Positions 1 to 5,716 of a stretch of DNA of 6,685 bases are shown here, piece after piece (within the stretch, counting starts at the first letter, position 1; each line of letters opens with the position of its first letter). The stretch is from Micrococcales bacterium (GTDB taxonomy: Bacteria; Actinomycetota; Actinomycetes; Actinomycetales; Dermatophilaceae), in contig PKWT01000364.1 of the NCBI GenBank assembly GCA_003132125.1, positions 349-7,033 of the forward strand, given 5' to 3'. The notes under the pieces are model-generated. The model was not told where the DNA came from and did no database searches. It saw only the letters and a program-made list of their open reading frames with translations. The translations under genes and the position numbers were made by a program.

Positions 1-310
1 CGGCGGCAATCAGCAGAAGGTGCTCTTCGGTCGCGCGGCAGAGGTCAGTCCGCGGGTGCTCATCGTCGACGAACCCACACGCGGGGTCGACATCGCAGCC
101 AAGCGTGCCATCCACGAGACCCTCGAGCAGATGGCTGCAAGTGGCTTGGCGGTGCTGTTCATCTCGAGCGAACTCGAGGAGGTCCTGGGCGTGTGCAGCC
201 GGGTCCTGGTCATCCACCGGGGTCGCGTCCAAGCAGAGTTCAAGGCTCCTTATGACCAAGAGAAGGTCGTCTCCGCATTTTTCGGACAGAGTGGACTGCC
301 ACATGATTGA
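1..310 (+). CDS. Sugar-type ABC transporter ATP-binding protein, C-terminal end (partial, 5' end outside window)
   Basis: This is the last 102 codons of an ATPase that would power an importer of the ribose/xylose (RbsA/XylG) type at the cytoplasmic face of the membrane. The visible part starts in the ABC signature (GGNQQK, usually preceded by LS). It continues with a Walker B strand and D-loop (VLIVDEPTRGVDIAAK) and a switch region reading LFISSELEEVL. Lack of the switch histidine and the GGNQQK form are typical of the second nucleotide-binding domain of tandem RbsA-like ATPases, so the full protein is probably about 500 residues. The reading frame begins at base 2. The stop overlaps the permease start by 8 bases, so the two are almost certainly co-translated. 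The ligand cannot be read from this fragment, and the substrate-binding protein gene is not in view. Confidence 0.93.
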   Translation, partial: GGNQQKVLFGRAAEVSPRVLIVDEPTRGVDIAAKRAIHETLEQMAASGLAVLFISSELEEVLGVCSRVLVIHRGRVQAEFKAPYDQEKVVSAFFGQSGLPHD

Positions 311-1250
311 GCGCATCAGAAACTACGGAATCGTCGGAGTCTTCGGCGTCCTGTTCGTCATCCTCGCGTTTACGTCGCAGTCGTTCCTGTCCTGGCAGAA
401 CGCCGCGAACATACTCGACCAGTCCTCGATCCTGTTCATCTTTGCCGCGACGACGACACTGTCCATCATCGCCGGGATCTTCGACCTGTCCATCGCGGCA
501 GTCGCGACGGCATCGGCGATCATGACGGTCAACGCCATCAACTCGGTGGGGCTGGTGGGCGGCGTCATCCTCGGGGTCCTGTTCGGAGGGCTGCTGGGAC
601 TGATCACAGGCGTCGCGATCACGAAGACAAACGTCAACTCCTTCATCGGCACGTTGGCTGCCTCGTTCACCTACCGTGGATTCGGTCTGATCCTCGCGGC
701 AGGCGGGCTGGTCTCCATCTCGGACAAACAGAGCGCGAAAACCCTAAGCAATGTCATGGAGGGCAAGTACCTCTTCGGGCTCAAGGGCGCGGTGTTGATA
801 GCGATCGCGTTGACGGCGATCATGGGCGTCGTGCTCGCCTTCACGGTCTACGGCAAGAAGGTCTACGCGGTCGGCGGCAACTGGCAGGCCGCGCGCCTGG
901 CCGGGATCCGGACCAACCGGGTCCTCATCTCCTGCTATGTGATCTCGGGCATCGGCGCTGGCGTGGTCGGCGTGGTCTACGCCGGTAGGTACGGCACGGG
1001 CGCCACGAACGCCTACGCGGACACCTTCGCCTTCACTGCGATCGCGGCCACGGTCGTCGGAGGCGTCAGCATCTTCGGCGGCTCCGGTGCCATCTGGCGC
1101 GGTTCCCTCGGCATTCTGACCTTCGCGCTCATCGGCAACGGCCTGAACCTGCTCGGCGTCGACACCCAATATCAGCAGACCATTCTGGGTCTGCTGATAT
1201 TTGCGGCCGTGGCTGCCGACCAGTTCTTCCGGCGCACGCGAACGTCCTGA
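303..1250 (+). CDS. Ribose-type ABC transporter permease (RbsC-like, BPD_transp_2 family)
   Basis: The 315-residue integral membrane protein is of usual length for RbsC-like permeases, which form the import channel with a partner ATPase. Hydrophobic segments cover about residues 8-27, 42-60, 62-80, 83-107, 114-136, 162-183, 207-227, 243-259 and 268-305. Family motifs include GIFDLSIAA (59-67, usual GGIDLSVGS), NSFIGTLA (112-119), YAVGGN..AARLAGI (188-202, the ATPase-contact region) and AATVVGGVSIFGGSG (248-262). I chose the ATG at 303 because the N-terminus MIERIRNYGIVGVFG fits the family and the 8-base overlap with the ATPase stop implies coupling. The longer frame open to base 105 is only overlap with the ATPase gene. 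The ribosome-binding site is weak (AGAGTGGA, 288-295). The substrate is unknown; family members carry pentoses, autoinducer-2, nucleosides and other sugars. The enzymes downstream suggest an amino-acid-linked ligand, which is inference. Confidence 0.92.
   Translation: MIERIRNYGIVGVFGVLFVILAFTSQSFLSWQNAANILDQSSILFIFAATTTLSIIAGIFDLSIAAVATASAIMTVNAINSVGLVGGVILGVLFGGLLGLITGVAITKTNVNSFIGTLAASFTYRGFGLILAAGGLVSISDKQSAKTLSNVMEGKYLFGLKGAVLIAIALTAIMGVVLAFTVYGKKVYAVGGNWQAARLAGIRTNRVLISCYVISGIGAGVVGVVYAGRYGTGATNAYADTFAFTAIAATVVGGVSIFGGSGAIWRGSLGILTFALIGNGLNLLGVDTQYQQTILGLLIFAAVAADQFFRRTRTS
1168..1201. repeat. Perfect 14-bp inverted repeat with 6-base loop inside the permease 3' end
   Basis: The left arm AATATCAGCAGACC (1168-1181) and its exact reverse complement (1188-1201) flank the loop ATTCTG. 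It lies within permease codons for about residues 289-300 and ends 49 bases before the permease stop. Transcribed, it would give a 14-bp stem unusually AT-containing for this DNA. No T-run follows, so it is not a canonical intrinsic terminator. An RNA stability, processing or attenuation element between the transport and enzyme genes is possible. Confidence 0.8.
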
Positions 1251-1255
1251 CACAC

Positions 1256-2080
1256 GTGGTCGCGGTGTCGGGTGGCCCACGCCAGGCAGTCCTTGCGGCT
1301 GCTTGGCGGCATGCCCACCAGGCAGCCAACGCCTGCGGAGTCGAGGTGCGCCAAATCAGTGGGCCGGATGTCGCGATCGGGCAGGAGGTCGTCCGCGAGG
1401 TGTGGGGCCCGCAACAGGTTCCGCAGAGCAATCTCCTGCACGCCCTTTCCCACGCCGGCAACGTCGTACTCGCGGCTGTCCATGGCGGGACTCCGCTGGG
1501 AGTGGTCTTCGGGTTCCTCGGCTGGTCAGGCGGGCTCCACCTGCACTCGCACATGACGGCGGTGACCCAGGATCACCAGTCTCAAGGCATCGGGTACGCC
1601 CTGAAGTCGTGGCAGCGGGCCCTGTGCCTCGAGCACGGCGTTACTGAGATGCGCTGGACCTACGACCCACTCATCGCCCGCAACGCCTACTTCAACCTGG
1701 TCAAGCTCGGAGGGCAGGTGAACGCGTTCTTCCCCGACTTCTACGGCGCTATGGACGATTCGATGAACGCCGGCGACCACAGCGACCGGTTCGAGGTGTC
1801 CTGGCGACTGGACTCCGAACGGGTGGCGGCTGCGCTCGAGGGTCACGAGCGCAGCCCGGTGACTGCCGGGGAGGAAGTCGCCATCCCGGCAGACTTCGAC
1901 GCGTTACGCCGCACCGACCCGGCAGAGGGCCGCGACATCCGGCTGGCCTCTCGGGAGCAGTTCATGCGCCTGTTCGCCGCAGGCCTGCGGCCCGAGTGGG
2001 GCGAGAACGGGTACGTCTTCGCGGCACCCGCCGGTGCGTCGATGCAGCGGAACGAGACCGTCAGTCCAACACATGGCTGA
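1256..2080 (+). CDS. GNAT-superfamily acyltransferase, COG3375 type; probable D-amino acid N-succinyltransferase
   Basis: This 274-residue cytoplasmic protein matches the COG3375 GNAT pattern. It has a helix ending REVWG (47-51) followed by VPQSNLLHAL (55-64), and LGVVFGF (81-87) leading to LHLHSHM (94-100). Next come an acyl-CoA-binding loop of Q-x-x-G-x-G type (QSQGIGYALKSWQR, 108-121), MRWTYDPLIARNAYFNL (132-148), YGAMDDSMNAGDHSDRFEVSW (163-183) and a less conserved tail. In Geobacillus kaustophilus a protein of this kind beside NSAR and an M20 hydrolase transfers succinyl from succinyl-CoA to D-amino acids. The same neighbours here suggest that role, but the acyl donor and acceptor are inferred. 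I start it at GTG 1256, five bases after the permease stop. There is no clear Shine-Dalgarno, so termination-reinitiation is likely and GTG 1265 is an alternative. Its 3' end overlaps the M20 gene by 8 bases. Confidence 0.82.
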   Translation: MVAVSGGPRQAVLAAAWRHAHQAANACGVEVRQISGPDVAIGQEVVREVWGPQQVPQSNLLHALSHAGNVVLAAVHGGTPLGVVFGFLGWSGGLHLHSHMTAVTQDHQSQGIGYALKSWQRALCLEHGVTEMRWTYDPLIARNAYFNLVKLGGQVNAFFPDFYGAMDDSMNAGDHSDRFEVSWRLDSERVAAALEGHERSPVTAGEEVAIPADFDALRRTDPAEGRDIRLASREQFMRLFAAGLRPEWGENGYVFAAPAGASMQRNETVSPTHG

Positions 2081-3215
2081 GCCCGCTCTGTTGGTTGGGC
2101 TGCGCCGGCTCGAGGACTCCATGCTCGCCGCGCTCGAGGACCTCGTGATGACCGAGACGCCCAGTGACGACCTGGGCCGGATGCACAGCGGCATCCGTCT
2201 CCTTGGCGGCCTGGTGAACCGACTCCTGGGCGAAACTCCCGAGACCGTCGTGGTCGAGGGCCGTCCGCACCTGCGGCTGCGCGGATCCGGGGACCGGCCC
2301 GTGCTCGTGCTGTGCCATCTCGACACTGTCTGGCCGGCTGGCACCACTGGCCGCTGGCCATTCGCCGTTGTCGACGGGCGGGCCATCGGGCCGGGGGTCT
2401 TCGACATGAAGGCAGGCCTGGTGCAGGCCCTGTACGCGATCAGCGCGCTGAGCCGGCCCGACGACGTCACGCTGCTTGTCACGACCGATGAGGAGATCGG
2501 GTCACCGACGGGCCAGGCGCTCGTCGAACACGAGGCCCGCCGGTCGCGGGCAGTGCTGGTGCCCGAGCCTAGCGCCGCGGGTGCGCTCAAGACTGCGCGC
2601 AAGGGCATCTCGATGTACCGGCTTCATGTCCAGGGTCGGGCCGCACATGCCGGCCTGGAACCCGAGCGCGGCGTGAATGCCCTGGTCGAGCTCGCCCAGC
2701 AGGTGTCGCGTCTCGCCAGCCTCGGTCACGCATCTGTCGGTACCACTGTGACCCCGACGACCGCCACAGCAGGCACCACCAGCAACACCGTTCCGGCCTC
2801 GGCCGAGGTGGCGATCGACGTCCGTGCGACCACCCGCGCCGAACAGGAACGTGTTCACGCCAAGCTCGCGGACCTCGCGCCGAGCATCGACGGGGCTGTC
2901 CTACGACTGGAGGGGGGCATCAACCGTCCGCCGTTCGAGTCCAGCGCGTCCTCCGGGCTGATGGTCCTCGCCGCGCGCTGCGCCGCCGAACTGGGACTGG
3001 CGCCGCTGGGCGGGGCCAGCGTGGGTGGCGGGTCGGACGGCAACTTTACCGCTGCCCTTGGCGTACCCACCCTGGACGGGCTGGGAGCGGTCGGCGACAA
3101 CGCACATGCCGAGGGTGAGTACACGCTCACTGCTGCAATGCCCGAACGAGCCGCCCTCTTGTGCACACTTATCGATCACCTTAAGGAGCCCGACCATGAA
3201 GCTGAAGACCGTTGA
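2073..3215 (+). CDS. M20 family metallopeptidase, glutamate carboxypeptidase (CPG2)-like; probable N-succinyl-L-amino acid desuccinylase
   Basis: This 380-residue dinuclear-zinc hydrolase cleaves an N-acyl or peptide amide bond. Visible active-site elements are CHLDTVWP (H82, D84), GPGVFDMKAG (metal-bridging D111), TTDEEIGS (E140 catalytic base, E141 ligand), VPEPS (E165 ligand) and GDNAHAEGEY (H345 ligand). The lid/dimerisation domain, about residues 175-290, carries GRAAHAG with H192 and TSNTVPASAEVAIDVRA. Other family motifs are GGINRPP (281-287) and GGGSDGNF (318-325). This set is characteristic of the CPG2 branch rather than ArgE or DapE. Between GNAT and NSAR it is best read as the step releasing the free L-amino acid from its N-succinyl form (inference). 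I chose ATG 2073, inside the GNAT stop region, rather than the in-frame GTG at 2034, because the 8-base overlap repeats the ATPase/permease arrangement and residue 1 suits the family N-terminus. No signal peptide is seen, so it is cytoplasmic. Confidence 0.87.
   Translation: MAEPALLVGLRRLEDSMLAALEDLVMTETPSDDLGRMHSGIRLLGGLVNRLLGETPETVVVEGRPHLRLRGSGDRPVLVLCHLDTVWPAGTTGRWPFAVVDGRAIGPGVFDMKAGLVQALYAISALSRPDDVTLLVTTDEEIGSPTGQALVEHEARRSRAVLVPEPSAAGALKTARKGISMYRLHVQGRAAHAGLEPERGVNALVELAQQVSRLASLGHASVGTTVTPTTATAGTTSNTVPASAEVAIDVRATTRAEQERVHAKLADLAPSIDGAVLRLEGGINRPPFESSASSGLMVLAARCAAELGLAPLGGASVGGGSDGNFTAALGVPTLDGLGAVGDNAHAEGEYTLTAAMPERAALLCTLIDHLKEPDHEAEDR
3183..3188 (+). promoter_or_regulatory. Ribosome-binding site of the racemase gene
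   Basis: AAGGAG lies 7 bases before ATG 3196, inside the last codons of the M20 gene. It is the clearest Shine-Dalgarno in the operon. It fixes the racemase start at 3196 even though its frame is open back to 3025. Confidence 0.85.
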
Positions 3216-4302
3216 GCTGCGCAGGATCGCCCTACCACTCGTCCGGCCCTTCCGAACCTCCTTCGGAGTGCAGACGCGCCGCGACGTGCTGCTCATCCAC
3301 GTGGTGACCGACGAGGGCGAAGGCTGGGGCGAATGCGTCGCGCTCACCGATCCGTTCTACAGCAGTGAGTACGTCGAGGGTGCACACGCGATCCTGCGCG
3401 ACTACCTCATCCCGCGGTTGTTCGCGGCACCGGAGGTGACCGCAACTTCGGTCGCGCCGCTGCTGGGCGACGTACTCGGCCACCGCATGGCCAAGGCGGC
3501 CATCGAGACCGCGATTCTCGACGCCGAGCTGCGTGCCCACGACATTTCGTTCGCGTCCTACCTCGGCGCCGTCCGAACCGAGGTGGAGTGCGGGGTCTCG
3601 GTAGGCATTGCCGCGTCCATCGACCAACTGCTTGAGGAAGTCGCCAGCTATGTCAAGGAGGGCTACCTCCGCATCAAGCTCAAGATCGAGCCAGGCTGGG
3701 ACGTCGAGCCCGTACGAGCCGTCCGGGAGTCGTTCGGTCCGGACCTGCGCCTGCAGGTCGACGCCAACTCGGCGTACGACGCGGCCACCTCTGTGCAACT
3801 CGAGGCACTCGACGAGTTCAGCCTGCTCTTGATCGAGCAGCCATTCGCCGAGGACGACCTGCACCAGCACACGGTCCTCTCGCAACGCATCAGGACCGCG
3901 GTGTGCCTGGACGAGTCCATCACGTCGGCGCGCGTGGCGGCCGACGCCATCCGTCGGGGCGCGTGCAGTGTGATCAACGTCAAGGCTGGCCGCATGGGGG
4001 GCTACCTCGAGGCCGTACGCGTCCACGACGTGTGCGATGCGCTGGGCATCCCCGTGTGGTGTGGCGGCATGCTCGAGACAGGCATCGGCCGGGCTGCCAA
4101 CGTCGCTTTGGCCGCACTGCCGAACTTCCGGTATCCGGGCGACACCTCGGCCTCCGACCGCTACTACGAGGAGGACATCACCGAGCCGTTCGTCCTGCGT
4201 GACGGCAAGCTGCCTGTGCCCACCGGCCCAGGCATGGGGGTCCAACCCAGGCCTGATGTTCTCCAGGCGTTGACCACCAGCGTCGAAACCATTCAGTCTT
4301 GA
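3196..4302 (+). CDS. menC: N-succinylamino acid racemase / o-succinylbenzoate synthase (MenC-type enolase superfamily, NSAR/OSBS subfamily)
   Basis: The 368-residue length equals that of the Amycolatopsis N-acylamino acid racemase, and the catalytic residues fall at the same numbers. These are the KxK motif K161/K163 (RIKLKIEPGWD), metal ligands D189 (QVDANSAYD), E214 (LIEQP) and D239 (CLDES), and the opposite acid/base K263 (INVKAGRMGG). An N-terminal capping domain (about 1-125) precedes the (beta/alpha) barrel; GGMLETGIGRAAN (290-302) is the loop near the substrate carboxylate. R266, reported to favour racemase activity in this subfamily, is present. With GNAT and M20 genes upstream and no menaquinone genes in view, racemisation of N-succinyl amino acids is the likely job; OSBS activity may coexist. 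It overlaps the M20 gene by 20 bases and is the last gene of the operon. The symbol menC reflects family naming only. Confidence 0.92.
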   Translation: MKLKTVELRRIALPLVRPFRTSFGVQTRRDVLLIHVVTDEGEGWGECVALTDPFYSSEYVEGAHAILRDYLIPRLFAAPEVTATSVAPLLGDVLGHRMAKAAIETAILDAELRAHDISFASYLGAVRTEVECGVSVGIAASIDQLLEEVASYVKEGYLRIKLKIEPGWDVEPVRAVRESFGPDLRLQVDANSAYDAATSVQLEALDEFSLLLIEQPFAEDDLHQHTVLSQRIRTAVCLDESITSARVAADAIRRGACSVINVKAGRMGGYLEAVRVHDVCDALGIPVWCGGMLETGIGRAANVALAALPNFRYPGDTSASDRYYEEDITEPFVLRDGKLPVPTGPGMGVQPRPDVLQALTTSVETIQS

Positions 4303-4314
4303 CCGTCGTGGGAA

Positions 4315-5325
4315 CTAACTGAGCAGACGGAGCTGAAGCGAGCGCATTAGCCGCTCCATCGGGTCTTCGAGGTCTACCCCGGTTAGGTCAGTGGCCCGGC
4401 GCAGACGGTAGCGAAACGTATTCGGGTGCACCTGCATGCTCGCCGCCGCGCTGATGTCCCCGAAATGGTCGAGATAGGCGCGGAGCGTTGTGATCAGGGC
4501 CACGCCTCGGTCGCTGCCGTCCGGGTTCAGCAGGCGAAATGACCCCTCCTGCAAGTGCGGCCGTTCCCGGAGCAGGTCGAGCACTTCGAGCAGGTTGGCC
4601 GTTGCGCGAACCTCATCAAGGTCGGCGACAGTGCGGCTGGTCTCCGGCCGCAGCAGCACACGCATCGCCCGGTCGGCGTCGTGTCGGGATTCCGCGACAC
4701 GGTTGACCGACGTAACCGAGCGGCCTATCGCGGCCAGCACCTGCGCGTGCGTTGCGCCGGTGGCGCGCCGCGCGCCGTCGGCCGCGAACCGGCGGACCTC
4801 GCTCGGCTCGATCGCATCGCCGAAAAGCACGACGTACACGCGGGGACCGACGTCGAGCGTCACGGCGGCTCGGCGGAACGCGGAGCAGTAGACGTCTATC
4901 ACCTGTAGCAGTCGGTTGCTCGGCACATCAGCGCCGACAGGCTCGAATGCAACCACTGCGTAGGGGGCCTCGGGGTCCAGGGCGAGGCGAACGGCGGTTA
5001 CGTCGGCAGCGGTGCCGTCGAGCAGGTCACGCACCATAGATCTGTGTAGGTTGTTTTCAGCATGTAGCTCCAGGCGGTGCTCCAGGCGGTGCCGCATGAT
5101 GTGCAGCGTTGCGGCCTGGGCCGCCTCCTGCAGGATCGCCCTGTGGTTGTCGACGAGGGGTTCGTCCATCTGTGCGACCCAGATGGAGCCGAACAGCTCA
5201 CCTGCGGCGCGCACATTGATCGCGACGCGGCGGCTCACGTGGACCTCGGGCATCGCGTCCATGTACACGACGTCGTCGCTGGTCAGCAACTGCCGGAAGA
5301 CGCCCCGTTCCTGCAGGACGCGCAT
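4315..5325 (-). CDS. PucR-family transcriptional regulator, apparently missing its N-terminus
   Basis: A 336-residue open frame from ATG 5325. Residues 1-85 hold the end of a GAF-like sensory region typical of actinobacterial PucR proteins (RGVFRQLL, RRVAINVRAAGELFGSIWVAQ, EAAQAATLHIMRHR). About 110-230 is a CdaR/GGDEF-like middle domain. About 280-336 is the PucR-type C-terminal helix-turn-helix (TLRAYLDHFGDISAAASMQVHPNTFRYRLRRATDLTG, here split as 280-296 and 297-316). Such proteins usually control neighbouring catabolic genes, so the convergent amino-acid operon 12 bases away is a plausible target. Relatives carry an extra 60 or more residues before this point. Those are encoded just upstream in the same frame but cut off by TAA at 5332-5334 (see the remnant entry). 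The restart ATG at 5325 lacks a clear ribosome-binding site. The protein may be shortened, non-functional or not made. Confidence 0.8.
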   Translation of the reverse strand: MRVLQERGVFRQLLTSDDVVYMDAMPEVHVSRRVAINVRAAGELFGSIWVAQMDEPLVDNHRAILQEAAQAATLHIMRHRLEHRLELHAENNLHRSMVRDLLDGTAADVTAVRLALDPEAPYAVVAFEPVGADVPSNRLLQVIDVYCSAFRRAAVTLDVGPRVYVVLFGDAIEPSEVRRFAADGARRATGATHAQVLAAIGRSVTSVNRVAESRHDADRAMRVLLRPETSRTVADLDEVRATANLLEVLDLLRERPHLQEGSFRLLNPDGSDRGVALITTLRAYLDHFGDISAAASMQVHPNTFRYRLRRATDLTGVDLEDPMERLMRSLQLRLLS

Positions 5326-5331
5326 GTACTT

Positions 5332-5451
5332 TTATGGGACCTGACGGCCGAGGATTGTCTCCTTGCGCGGCCCGTCCACCTCGCTCGATCTGCTTCGTGT
5401 GCCGCTCGCCGTATGGGGCGTCCACCGAGGTCGATCCGAGGCCATTCACCT
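5332..5451 (-). pseudogene. Disrupted 5' part of the PucR gene (in-frame TAA, probable frameshift upstream)
   Basis: Read on the minus strand in the frame of the PucR gene, bases 5388-5335 give SSEVDGPRKETILGRQVP, then TAA at 5334-5332, then KYM leading into RVLQERGVFRQLL. Family members read straight through an ILGR-x-VP ... L-x-x-RGVFR-x-L stretch, so coding homology appears on both sides of the stop. Above about 5389 the same frame loses resemblance. The frame shifted by one base instead gives protein-like sequence (LWRLVCEQVNGLGS, then TSVDAPYGERHTKQ) down to the same point, suggesting a one-base gain or two-base loss there. The upstream limit is uncertain. A single base change, for example from GAA, would create the TAA. 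Confidence 0.6.
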
Positions 5452-5574
5452 GTTCGCAGACCAGGCGCCACAGACTCCATGCGGGGTCGGAGCGGTGGAT
5501 CTTAGGTTGCGCAGGGCCGTGGGCGTTGGGGGCACGAGGGTGACTGACCGTGGGTCGTGAGGGTTCCCAAGACT

Positions 5575-5596
5575 TCTTCGCTCAGGTGTCTTCGCT
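5575..5596. repeat. Direct repeat of TCTTCGCT, 14-base period
   Basis: TCTTCGCT occurs at 5575-5582 and again at 5589-5596, separated by CAGGTG. The spacing is between one and one and a half helical turns. It could be part of a binding site upstream of the sigma-like gene, or chance. Confidence 0.45.
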
Positions 5597-5605
5597 GGTC
5601 AGAGT

Positions 5606-5627
5606 GCGTGCCCCCTGGTGGGCACGC
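5606..5627. repeat. Hairpin with 8-bp GC-rich stem upstream of the sigma-like gene
   Basis: GCGTGCCC (5606-5613) and GGGCACGC (5620-5627) are perfect complements around a 6-base loop. No T-run follows, so a classical terminator is unlikely. An operator or a leader RNA hairpin about 90 bases before the start codon would fit. Confidence 0.55.
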
Positions 5628-5678
5628 GGCGTTGGGGCGGGTGTGGGCACGGATCCGGTGACGTGCTTTTCGGAATGT

Positions 5679-5695
5679 GAGTCCTTTACGGACTC
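5679..5695. repeat. Short leader hairpin GAGTCC-TTTAC-GGACTC
   Basis: A perfect 6-bp stem with a 5-base loop, two bases upstream of the palindrome that holds the ribosome-binding site of the next gene. In RNA the two structures would stack next to each other in the 5' leader. Confidence 0.55.
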
Positions 5696-5696
5696 T

Positions 5697-5708
5697 CTTC
5701 CGGAAGGA
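5697..5708 (+). promoter_or_regulatory. Ribosome-binding site embedded in a palindrome
   Basis: GGAAGGA (5702-5708) sits 8 bases before ATG 5717 and fixes that start over the in-frame ATG at 5735. Its first half is the right arm of the perfect palindrome CTTCCGGAAG (5697-5706). Base pairing there, intramolecular or between transcripts, could hide the site. Confidence 0.7.
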
Positions 5709-5716
5709 CGTTTGCG

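Larger units (their letters stand above)
5452..5716. other. Non-coding spacer / leader between the PucR remnant and the sigma-like gene
   Basis: The first part (about 5452-5500) may still hold more of the decayed PucR N-terminus. From about 5570 the stretch holds a short direct repeat, two hairpins and a palindromic ribosome-binding site, listed separately. Short frames crossing it have no recognisable family and poor start signals. I found no convincing -35/-10 pair in either direction, though a promoter for the gene at 5717 should lie here. Confidence 0.55.

Noticed and set aside
105..302. N-terminal extension of the permease frame back to base 105
   Set aside because: It overlaps the ATPase gene, gives no permease-like sequence, and ATG 303 fits the family start.
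1976..1991. Perfect 16-bp palindrome GCCGCAGGCCTGCGGC in the GNAT gene
   Set aside because: It is made entirely of common GC-rich codons (Ala-Gly-Leu-Arg), has no loop and lies mid-gene, so it is probably chance.
1904..2608. Minus-strand open frames of 234 and 172 codons across the GNAT/M20 junction
   Set aside because: They are shadows of the two plus-strand genes with low-complexity Arg/Ser/Pro-rich translations and no family features.
3232..4245. Long open frame of 337 codons on the minus strand
   Set aside because: It lies fully antisense to the racemase gene, whose catalytic motifs are intact. Its composition is what GC-rich codon bias creates in the opposite frame, and it has no recognisable domain.
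5499..5504. TAAGAT on the minus strand as a -10 element for the PucR gene
   Set aside because: No matching -35 element at suitable distance, and the region may itself be decayed coding sequence.
5077..5560. Plus-strand open frames of 60-140 codons across the PucR start region
   Set aside because: They overlap the PucR gene or its remnant, lack ribosome-binding sites and show no recognisable family.
5606..5627. Intrinsic terminator
   Set aside because: The stem is good but no T-run follows on either strand, so it is listed only as a hairpin.
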